64,000 nucleotides of DNA from Aplysia californica. Taxonomy: Eukaryota > Mollusca > Gastropoda > Aplysiida > Aplysiidae. The position numbers and the translations under genes are program-made. Position 1 is the stretch's first letter. Each line of letters begins with the position of its first letter. The stretch lies in the NCBI RefSeq assembly GCF_000002075.1, contig NW_004797708.1, positions 453,857 to 517,856 on the forward strand. Reading direction: 5' to 3'. The notes beneath the pieces are model-generated. The model did no database searches, was not told the origin of the DNA, and saw nothing but the letters and a program-made list of their open reading frames with translations. Shown here piece after piece: positions 26,601 through 38,955 of this stretch.

Positions 26601-29600
26601 TAGATCTAAATGATTCTAAATAAATAAATAATTCACGCACCTGATGAAATGCTTTTTACCAACATTAATATTACAGCACAACCTAAGATAGGGTTTGACA
26701 CAATAGAATTGGAATATGAATCCTCCATTGAGGTATATAATGATCTATATAAATCTAGATATTGATCAAGATCTAGATTCTATTAGAACAAGGGAGTCGG
26801 GACTTGAATGAATCCACACGATCTGAACAATTGAATTAGTCAACAAACGAAATTCAAAATGGCCGCTCGAGCACGAAACTGAAAGTAGATAATTTAGGTC
26901 GTCGTCCTTTTTCATATTCGCATTTCTTCTTCTACTGAGGTTCCGACAATTAGACAATTGTGTCGCAAACGCCGACGTCAGCACGAGAACGAAAGTGCCG
27001 ACAAAGCCGACGGGAGAAAAAGGGGGCGCTGGCAGTCGGCTAGGCCTCGCACTACGCACATTGACTGATACAGGTGGGCCCAGCGATAGCATCGGCCGGC
27101 TCGCGGGTAGCGTCGCGATTGTCGGATTTCAGACGATTTTCGGCAAACATGCAGGTCTATACAGCGCTTGAAGGGAGATGAAAATGATAATGCAGAATTT
27201 CAATAAAAAGAAAGTGGCTTTCATTCGCCAAGTCGCCAGTTCGAATCAGGAGGTGCTACTCAAGAGTTCTCACTCGTTTTTAATTTTGAAAATTCAAAGA
27301 CTGGAACATTGTCTACACATTCCAGTTCAGTTGAGTAGAAGTCCACAACGAGTCTGCATGTTAACTGCATATCACTAAGAATACATTTGGGGGAAAGTTC
27401 TCAGTACCAAATAAGGAGAAACTTATCGACAGGAAAATTGTCATGCAGTGCTGGAAAAGAGCAAGATGGATGCACAGAAATCAAAAAAGGAAAGTAATGG
27501 ACCTATCATCAGTCACACCCATCCACCGACCAGTGGCAACTGGTATGAATATAATAGCAAAAGTGAACAGAAGTAGAAGCAGGCCTCACTACCAGCCCTT
27601 CATCAATTTGGCCAGACCCGAGACCCACAAGACCACATGACAATGACAACCACACTGCAAATGGAAAAAGAAAGTACATTCATTAAAAACATGCCAATCA
27701 CTTGTATAATGTACTTCTTCAACAAACACACATTTGTTCTGTGGAGAAGCCAAAACAGTTTCACTACTCTTGTCAATGCAGCATCATCTGAGAAAAACTA
27801 CATGTCCCCTGACACAGCATTTTGTTCTTCCCTGATGATGCTTCACAAACAAAAGAGATATTTAAAAAACAAACAAACATGGAAAGAAATATATGTAGAC
27901 ATTTTTTTAAACTCTAATAAAGGATGACAAAGATAGAAGTTCATAGCTCAGGCAGTTGTTCATTCTTTATAGTAATCCATCTGGTACTTACACGACTGCA
28001 CATTTCTGATAAAGCTATGGACTAAAATTCTGAATAATAAGTTAAAGAACATTTTCATGACAACTAAGACTACTTCTCACTACTTATGGTCATCTTTCAT
28101 TACCACTGAGAGTGCCATGCCTCAAAAGAGAACAAACTTATAGGTACAGTAACTTGTTTGTGTCCAAATATCGCTTTCTGTTGTTATTAAAAACCCCCTG
28201 AAAGAGATAACTCCAAAATGACTTATCACAGAGGTAGCTTGATACAAAAGCCTAAAACAGAATTTTTCAAGGCAAGACCAAAGTCAGATGGTGATGGGGG
28301 GTTTTTTTTCAAAAGACATATTCAAAATGGTAAAAAATATTTCTGATAGTTCATTTGTACAGTAAATCGAATAAACACTCAGGTAACAATTACAATATCA
28401 AATAATACTAAAAGGTGCACAGATGAACAATCCTTTGAAGTACAGCTAGTGAACCAACAAACTGACCTGACCATCTCGCCCGATTTTCACTCGCTTGTTA
28501 TCATTCCACAAATTAAACAGATGATTTGTCTTGATGAATTCCAAGTCTTTCCTGTGAAAAATTATAACAACAAAATTTTGAATTTAAAAAACAATCAAAT
28601 GCTTTTTCTTCATTTAAAAACAAAAGCGGAAAGCTGAACATTTCTTTTACAAGTGAGTAACAATCTCAGCCTTACAAATAAAGAAACAGATTTTTTAAAT
28701 GCAAAAAAAAAAAAAGCATATTCACAAGAAAAGAAAATTTAAAGTAAAATGAATTAGCACTATGTAGTAACAATGCAAACAAACTGCAGTTCAACAAAGA
28801 TTTCCAAAACATGGTTTGAAGTGAAACAGTGATGTACACACACACACAAAACAAATTGTAAAAATGAAAGAAAACCCAGGTGAAACATTACCTGCTGACC
28901 CAGTCTAGCTTAAAAACTCCACTGAGAGCACGAGAGGTCATTCCGGGGGGTAAAACCCAGCGCACCGGAGGATGATCTTTGGTAGATTCTTCAGCCAGAC
29001 GAGCAAAACCTGTAACAGAATTTGAGCCCAGCAATTCATTATCGTATGTTCTGACAAGCCAAAAATCAATTAAATTCCTTGATATTTGTTATCTGAGGGA
29101 GGACTGGACAGAAAAGGAAATCATCCTACCTATGGATAAGTCTCCCCCCCCCCCTTCCCCTATTAGATTTCCATATTAAGACAAAATCAAATCTACCGCA
29201 AAACGTAAAACTTAAAACACAGCAGTACAAATAGATGAGTGACCAACACAGTAAGTAGGAAATCAAATGAATCATCATCAGTATCTTAAAGTTGAGTCAA
29301 TAACAAACGAACCAAAAAAGAAAAAATGGAAAAGTAGATCACATTCCGACAGTCGACAATACTAACCATAAATACCAAGGAAATGGCAATTTTAAAAAAA
29401 ATTATCAAAACAAACAATATACAGGATAAGACATTTGCTCCAACCTTGAAATTTTCCACTTTCTTTCACAGAAAATATCAAGATCACATTTTCACACTCC
29501 TGAAATTAAAAACAAAACATTGAATCAGTCAGCAATATGTAAAACAAATCAAAATCATTTAAACAAGGAACAGGGCTTATCCAAACACAATTCAATAGCT

Positions 29601-32600
29601 TTTCTCTCCCACCCCCCCCCCCCACCCATATTCGCCAAGGTTTACTTATAGAAGCACATTAGCATGTCCCTGACCAAATATTTTTTTGTTTTAAACAATG
29701 CAAAACTTAATGCACACAAATTTCTGACAGGAGCCATGATGGGTATTACATCACACAATGAAAAATATAACAAACAATGATTAACTTTTAAAAACAAACA
29801 AATTCTTCAAAATAAAATAAGCAGAATTGTGCAAATTCTTCAGTAGAACCCCACTTTGAGAAAACAAATTTCCTTTTAAGACCTCCAACGCAATAGAAAT
29901 AATAATAACTGAATCATTTAGAGCAGCTGTCTCTACCACTTGTCAAAGTCCCTCCATTAAAGATGACAAAATTAAAACACCCAAGCAGTTTACTATGTAT
30001 ATGAGAAGAAAATAAAAGACAAAACTGGTCTGTCTATCCAGCAGAAAAGTAATCATATATATATCCCTTAAACCAAATGTTACCTTGAAAGCTTGATTGA
30101 ATCTGGCTTCATTTTGCGGAGGGGTTGACCAAATTCCTTTCGCCTTTGCCAATGCCACATTCTCATGATTATTACTCTTGACCAAAAAGAAGCGGGCTCC
30201 TCGCATGAGGTACTTCAATTTTGACCAATAACCTGTTGAAAAATGTATTACTGCTAAAAAAAACTTTTCAGCAACAAATAAAAAATGTCATGACACTATA
30301 CCTACCTGTACAATGAATAATAAGACTTAAAACATAATGACATAAGACAATGCATGATTCATGTCTGATCATTACCAGCAAGTTTTACTTCTGCACTTTT
30401 CTTAAACACCTGAAGAACGTCTGAAATGTTCAACTCTGTGTAGAAAACAAACGGTTGAAAGGAGAAAGAAAAAAAAAGTACACATTAGACCACCCGAATA
30501 AACCAGTAATGAGGGAACTGAGCTTATCAACGTCTGGAGTACCTCAAAGAGGATACAAGCCAACAGAAGTTGTGGTTTCTGAAGAGACAAGTGCAACCTG
30601 GCATTGCACTTCTTAACATCTATTTCATAGGACAAGTATTCTGCTTCAGTAACTTCTCTGATATTTATGTTTTTAAAAAAAAGGATTCGTTGTCTGCTTG
30701 AGCAGCTTGCATCTCTAAATTTCTGAGCTATTCTTTATAATCAAAATGTGTATATGCATTATCTTAAAGATTTTTCCAAATATAAGTCTCTGACAATATC
30801 TAAACAACATTGTCCGGAACATGCACAAATACTATTTGTGTCACGACACGGTGGGATCAGGCACTCATCAATTTTTGGGTATATGCAGTTATTGGTATCA
30901 TCTTAAAGGTTGTTCATTTGCCTTGCTTTTGGAGAAAAAAATATCCAATTATCTTGCATAGAAGTTGAGATATTTGTGATTGAAAATGTTGGGGTCGCTT
31001 GGTTTCAGAAGTAAAATTAGTGAGAAAATAGCCGCCAAAGTTTGGTGACTTCCATAGCTCAAGAGTCATTGGGAACTGCAAATTTACATTTTTCGTGCCT
31101 TAAATCAACACTTTTCCATAAAATCCACACATAAGAATGTTTTTTAATGGACATACAAGGTGCCGAGCCAAAAAGCAAAAATTTGAAAAAATTTTCCGAA
31201 CTAACTGAAAAATGCTGATTTCTTTGATTTAATTATTTTGACGAGCGCCCGATTTCACCACGAAGCCTCACATTTGCTCGGTCATGGCTACTACATACTT
31301 CTGTCACCCTCTCGACTGTCTGCACGTCCTCTGTGCTCCCTCGATGTGTTTTCATTTCCTTCTTCAGGCTCACTGTCTCTGCTAGGCTTCCCTCTTGCTC
31401 CTTCACTCTTTCTGTCCCACTCGATCGGGGAAATTCCTCTCTGAGACTTCTTTTTTGGCTTTTCATCGTCATCTGGAAAGAACAAGAGGACATTTACATC
31501 ACATGAGACATAGCAACACACTGGATGTTAATGATGACATATTTGAAATCATCGAACAGACCAGAAGCACTGATATGTAACAGTAGGAGTGAACCACAAG
31601 GATACCAAAAACCTTAGGTACCACTTCCAGATCAAATTAAATTTACCTAATATCAACCAAAAAACATTGAGAAGACAGTTCATACTCTTCAACTGTACAA
31701 AAGAAAATTTTCAAGTCAAAAAAGTCAAATCCAAGGGAACTAATCATGTGTGGAAAGGAAAAATATACTTCACCCATCTGGTAAGTGCTCTAACCTGAAT
31801 GGTCATTGTCATCAGCATTCAGGCTTAAGTCTGCTTTTTCTTCTTGATCTTCAGCATCGTACTCTTCCTCCTCATCCCCTTCCTCCTCTTCTTCTTCTTC
31901 CTCCTCCTCCTCTTCTTCTTCTTCCTCCTCATCCCCCTCTTCTTCATCTTCTTCCTCTTCATCCTCGTCTTCTTCTTCTTCATCATCATCATCGTCTTCT
32001 TCCTCTTCGGACTCTTCTTGATCTGTTGATTTAAGAAGAAAAACAAGTAACAGCAAACGGGACATTGCAAATTGAAAACTAGCTACGTCAGATTCCTGGA
32101 AAAAAGAATGCGTACTGCAATAAAAAATATTTAAAAACCCATTTATTGAAACAAAACTCTGTTATGTAACCATGTTTTCGTTTTAGTAAGTGTTTTACAA
32201 CACTTGCAACACAATAAGGTCATATAAGTGCCGAAGATTAGTTGTTGTTTTTTTTAGTAGAGACTTTACAACGCTCGCAACTGCATAAGGTCATATGAGC
32301 GGGAAGGGGTGGATGTCAACAGAGAAGTCCTTACATGGAATCAGGCTTACTCCGCTCACCTCTCAAGCTTCAACAGTACAAATTCTGCTTCGACTAATCA
32401 GGCACCCTGGAAATAACGGGTCACAAGAGTGTGACAAACATACAAAAGAAATAGAGGGAATATGACGATAGTAACGATGAAGAAAGAAAAACCAGCAGTT
32501 CCCTGCTGCAGTTCAGGCAGACATAGATGAGTCAGCCCATTTACAATTCTACTGTGCAAAAGAACATGTTAATGCCCCCCCCCCCCCCCCCCCCCCCCAA

Positions 32601-32638
32601 GGAAAGGCCTAACGACACTTCAGTCAGTAGCACCGCCC

Positions 32639-32669
<31 letters not shown>

Positions 32670-35600
32670 CGAAGATTACAGGTGTTACAAGGGAGTAACA
32701 AACACAAAAAGAAGGAAGGGAGATAATAGAAAGACGATAGATTCAGATGTTTGATAGAAAAGAAGAAGCAGACCACAAAAGAGCACCCGCCAACCACCCA
32801 CATAATCACGTCTTTTAGTTTTAGTAAGAGTTTTACGGCACTTGCAACACAATAAGGTCATAAAGTGCCAAAGATTAGAGGTTACAAGAGAGTAACAAAC
32901 ACAAAAAGGAAGGAGAGGAGATAAAGATGATGGATGTTTGATAGGAAAGAAGAAGCAAACCACACCAGAGCACCCGCCAACCACCCACATAATCACGTCT
33001 ATTAACACTTAAAGTGTTTTCACTTTCATCTAGGTCCTTTCACTTTTTGTGAGTATGTGTGTAAGTGTTAGTGTGCACAACTATCCAACAATCTATAAAG
33101 CAAAACACAGATTCAAGCACTCATACAATTATACAAAGCATAAAAATGAATCCAATCTAAAATGAACTGACAGATCGTGTGTCCTAGGAGCCAAACATTT
33201 CTCAATCCCTGATCATTTAAATAATCAAATACATTAAGAGACAAAAATATGAATTACACGGTACAGACATAATTTAATTTTCAAAATTTGAATGCAATGA
33301 GAAAAATTCGAAACAGACCTACTACCTCAAGTTTCTAAAAATATCCATATTTCATTTTTACAAGCAAATGCAAGAACTTTAAATCTACAGGACTAACTTT
33401 TTTTTACCATACCCTATAATCCAAATAGAAAGGATACAATATGTTTTTATATCCCTAAAGTTGAAATTACAGAGACATGGCAAATAACTAGAGCGCACAA
33501 ACCTAGAGAGTCAACATTACTCTGATCACACTGCATTCTTGCTGTCTTTGGCCTTGAGTGGTCATCGCTTACTGAAGAAGACATTGGTCTTTTTGATGGG
33601 CGAGACTGAGCATTCCTTGCAGCCAAATCTACTGAAAAATTATATACGAACAACAAACAGATGATTACATAAATGGAACCCCAAATAACACCTTAATTTA
33701 CACAAAGGAGTCACAACATCTCAGAATAAAAACCAAATGAATTAGGAGAAGGTCCATCTGAGAAGAATGCTTCACCATAAAAGAGCATGGTACACTTTCA
33801 CTGCAAAAGAATTTAAGAAATATCAGGCAAATATTTATATAAGAGAGACGAGATAACCCAAAAAGAAAGTAAAATGAGTGAAGAGCCTGCTATAAATATT
33901 GACCATACTTTATGATTTAAAGAGCTTGCATTGTGACAATTCTTCAGTCACTCGCTTTGAAATTCTATTCAAAATATTAACCATTTGGATATTAATCATT
34001 AAAAAACTAACATGCTTACCTGCATCCTCACTCATTTCGGCTGAAAAGTCGTCACCTTCATGGTAATCATCCAGTATGTCATCCAGTAGATTCTCCCCAT
34101 CTGCACATTAAAAAAAATCAAAAACAAATTTGAACCATTACATCAATCAAACCAAAAGAAATACAGTCAAACCTGTGTAAGACGGCCACCCATTGTCAAG
34201 GAGAAAAGTGGCCGTATAAGACAGGTGGCCGTCTTAGGCAGGACTGATCAAAATTAAAACAGCAAATCCTTCTCTTCTGAGGTTCAAACCGAGGCTGATC
34301 TCAGGCTTTGGACTGCCGTAGGCTAATTCAAAAGGGTTTGTGTTTTTTCTTTTGAAAAAGGGGAGAGGGTGGTGTAAGAAGGGTTTTTGTGTTGTTGCTT
34401 TGTTGGTGTGGGGTTTTTTTGGGTTAGCATTCTCTTTGTTGCTGATTTTGTGCAGCAAGTTCATGTCAACGTCCATTGTTACTTTGTTACTAAAAAGATT
34501 AGCATACCTGCCAACATTGCCTGGGTCAAAATCTGTAGTTGACACAAATTTTTGTCCAAAAATCTGTAGTTGACCTAAAAAATTTGAAGAAGGCTTTATT
34601 GCCAGTTGCCCTTATCAATATTTTGACCAACATCAAATATGAATGTGCTTGCGACTTCAAACAAATGTAGAAAATGACAAACAACAAAAACAACAAAAAA
34701 AGACAAATATGAAAACTTCCAGATGCATTTACCCTTTAGTAGTTGGTGCCGTTCCTGTCCTATTCATACATGCACACACACACACAAATGAAACAAACAA
34801 ACAAAAACAAAAAAACAGAAGCAAAGATGACGAAAAGGGGGGTCTTGGATGACTCAGGCCTAGCCTTGGCCTTGGCCCTTAGCCTTTGCAGAGTTTATAA
34901 GGTAAGAGTACGACGGATCCCAATCCCACAAAAGGCCTGCACCAACGCACGTTTGGACGTTCTGCAGAGAGTTTTAGATCTAGTAGTAATCAAAATTTAG
35001 AATACTAAAATTTGCTTCCAAAATGAGTTTATGTTTTTCTGGTGTTGTCTTCAACAGAGGGAAGGAGTAGATCTTGCGAGAACTTCCGGGCAAAACAAAA
35101 TGGCGACCCGCCTTCGCATGAATTTCCTCCTTTTTTGAAATTCCTGAGCGGCAGCTATGTTAAATCTAGATCTAGGCTAGCTTCGAAACTAGATCAATGA
35201 TTTATGTCTGTCTGTCTAGATCTAGACCTAGGCCATATATATCTAGAAGAACCTAGGCCTACCCTGAGCCAAGAGGGCGCTGAAACTTTGTGAAATCACA
35301 AAAGAGTTCCCTTACCGGGTCTGTATACTTTGTGACTTTGTTCCCGGTTACCAGGTCTGTATACACTTCGTTTTATGGTAAAATCAGGAGGGCATGCTCC
35401 CTTGAAACCTCCACCTTATTTTTGTTAGTTCAGGGGGGCAAAAAGGCCACCTCTAATCTCACCGTGAGTGAGATATTCTCACCCCGGGTGAGAATAGCGC
35501 TGGCAAGTCTTTTGGCTATTCTCACCCGGTGTGAGTTCACCGTTATAGCCTAGATCTAGACCAACCAATTTTGCGTTCACCCTGAACCACAGAATTCTAC

Positions 35601-38600
35601 ACTGTGATAACAGAAAAATTGTAGAATTCTGTGCCGTGAGCTTGTACGTTCCATTACTACTGTTAGTGTTAGCCTAAAAGCATACAATTTTGTCTGTGGG
35701 CAGTGGAGAGAGAGAGAGAAAGAGAGAGAGAGGAGTAGTGCGAGAACTTCCGGGCAAAACAAAATGACGACCTGCGTAGTTCGGCTCGATTCAAAAAGTT
35801 AAATGAGCCATTGCCAAAACGTGGGGAAAAACACACACATCTCACATAAGTGTGCATAAAATGTGATGCATTTGTATTTTATCCTCCAAAACGTATACAC
35901 ATGTCAAATATAGGATGTAGAACCTGCATTAGCAGTTTCAGACCCCATGTCAGCTTTATAATCTTGAGTTTGTAAATTTTGTGCCAAAAATGTTCGTTTT
36001 TTAGTGATTCCTGGAGTGTCATTTTGAGCACACCAATGCAAACTTCCAAGAATGTCCAAAATTTAGTATTTTTGGGTGGGTTTTTTTACGTGTGCTTTGA
36101 TCCTATGCTATTTGTCATTGAGAAAGGTTAACTTGCTCAAGAAATCGGTTTATTTGTTTGCAAATAGACGAACAATTCCGATTACTTGTGCGTCTGTCGT
36201 GTCGTCACGGACTAGGTGTTTCAGAAAACACCATTATTTTTCAGTAGAATCACTGTAGCTGGTTAAATCTTTTTGCCTATCGTCGTTTATTCAATACTTC
36301 AAAAGCCGCTATGCGCGAAAGGAACATCGGGTTCCTAGATCTACGATTTCGGTCGGCTGTTTAACATTCACCGTTATTGTCGTCAATTTGCGACGTGCCG
36401 GAAGTCCGAATTTCGCCCACTTTTGTTTTGAATGGGTCATCAACAATGCCCGGATATAATTGTTTTCTTGAGTGACTTCCCCTTACCCGCTTCCTCAGAA
36501 CAACGGAAGCAACGGGGGAAGCAGAAAAACGAAGTAGTCATTGCCTTCAGCGTCCGGTGACGCACAAGTATTTTGCGTTGAATGTGACGTACTGGGCTGT
36601 TTTGCGTGTTTTTAGGCTACTCTGTTGAATATTTTAGTGAAATTGCGGTGTTTACACTGGATTCCTGGAACAAGAGTGTGATGTGTGAACAAACTTCGAG
36701 AGATGGATCATTTCTGTGGTTATAGATTTAGCTTTTGTGCTCAATGATGACGTTTGGGGTGTCGTCATGTGTCTTCATTGTTATGTACAGAGCTGTTAAA
36801 GTACTTTTTAAAAAGTATTTAAGTACAAATTTAAGTACAATCTAAAAAATGTACTTAAGTACAGTAAAAGTACTTTCCTGTAAAATGTATTTGAGTACAA
36901 GTACTTTTTTAAAAAGTACTTATGAGTACATTTTGAGTACTTTCTGCTAATATGCTAAAACACTTCAGCGCTTATGCAAAACATCATATCAAATAACATA
37001 TCCAGCCTATTTGATAAATTAGGCTATTTAATACTAAAAATGTAAACATTATACAAAGCATTTGAATATACAATGTACGCACTGAGCGGAGGTGGAAATG
37101 GTCCGCGAAATTGAAAAAACCCAACCCAAACGGACAGACGCAACTGGCGGGTAAGTGATATTATGAATAGAACTTGTTTGAGCAAGACAATGTGATCAAA
37201 TGTAAGTCAGTTCAAGAGGTTGGAAAGTTCTACAGAAAAAGTATCCAAATTGGAAAATGTAGATACAAAGTTACTCTGAAAAAAACGTAAAATTGATGAA
37301 AATGGCCAGCCTAGAAATGGAAAAGTGCATTGAATTCTTCATTAACAAATCCTCAAGGAATCAATGTAGCCTTAAGCAAAAACCACCAAAAAAAAGTTTA
37401 AAATAAATTTAGGCAGCCTAAAAAATTGTTAGATTCAGTTTCAATTGATTATAGTGGTAAGACAGATTTAGGTCACTCTGTGTAGTCCACGGCGCCCACG
37501 GCAAACCAAAATACAATAGTTTCCTAGAGTCTAGTAAGTGTAGTGTAACCAAAGATTCTCTACTGCAGTAGTCTCCGCCTAAGATCCCCGTGCTCGGAAG
37601 CAAGGAAAATAATTATGGGATCTTAGCCGACGAAGCAAAGGAAGAATCTACATAGTGACCCTTGAACTGACGTGACCCCTGGGTGGATTTATGACATATG
37701 ACAAGCAAAGAGTGGTCAACCTTGATGACCAATCACAGTGGCATGAGGCATGCCATAAATAATACATGTATATATATACTCATTAGCCTATCGTGAGTCT
37801 AGAGATCTTTATCTACGTTTATCCAGTTGCCCCTCCCCTTCACCTGTCCAACAATTTTAGCTTTCCATATCTGATTGAGTTCCCCCCTCCCCTCAACCAC
37901 CTTTGTCGTTACGCGCCATTACGTTGTGACCACACCAATTAAAATTCAGGCTGTATCGCAAATTCGGAATACAGAAAAACTGCTTTCAATGATCAGGGCA
38001 GAGTTCACAGTTTGATGCGATCCCGCCTGGAGCGAACTTGTAGGCCCTACCCACCCAGGGAGTGATGTAAGTTTAGGTGGTGAGGTCAGATGCGAGTGCG
38101 ATGTTTGGGGAAAAGAAACGCATCGGTCAGTTCACACCTCAGTGTGATCCCGTCTGGAGCATATTACCATTATGAATGGAGTTCATAGTGTACAAAGTCT
38201 TTGTTTACTAAACAAATGGAACTTAAAGTCCATAATTTGCCTTGCTGCTTATCTGTTTTTGTCATCACTGTTACATACAAGAAATACAGTGGTTGCCAAA
38301 CCAATAGACCCATATCTCCAAAACCGTACATCTCCTTGCTCAGATACTCTAGTAATATGAGCACTAAATGTCAATCTGTGACTGACAGAAAAGAGAGTCA
38401 AATTGGTAAGAAAAATTTTTTTGCACCACTGAGTCTCAAGAGAGTCTCACGTTTTGGCAATTGCTCAAATAGCCGTAGCATCTTTGTAGACGACCAAATT
38501 AATTAACTTATATCTATATATGTGTTTTAAAATAATTTTTAAACTTAATTTTGGTCAATTTTATTGTCCACACCAATAGACAGTAATCAGAAAGAGACAT

Positions 38601-38887
38601 AGAGAGAGAAGAGGGGAGGAGTAGATCTTGAATGGCGACCCGCGTAGTTCGGCTCGATTCGAAAAGTGAAATAGCCATAACATCTTTGTAGACGATCAAA
38701 TTAGCTTACGTTTGTGCTATAACATAATTTTTTCTTTGCTATCCATTTGATCATCCACACCGATAGAAAGTATTCCAAAACGAAGTGTATACAGACCCGG
38801 TAACCGGGAACAAAGTCACGAAGTATACAGACCCGGTAAGGGAACTTCTTTGTGATTTCGGAAAGTTTCAGCGCCCAGACCCAGAAT

Positions 38888-38955
<68 letters not shown>

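Noticed and set aside
26766-27092. Minus-strand 108-codon frame
   Set aside because: Lies in the CpG-rich block of an intron; no recognisable motif and no splice link to YTHDC1 exons, whose phases already fit without it.
30410-30411. Acceptor CTTCAG at 30410 for YTHDC1 exon 6
   Set aside because: Using it leaves the frame off by two bases; the acceptor at 30420 restores it and adds NVLQ.
31750-32034. Plus-strand Leu/Phe/His-rich frames
   Set aside because: They mirror the GAR-repeat acidic tract of YTHDC1 exon 4.
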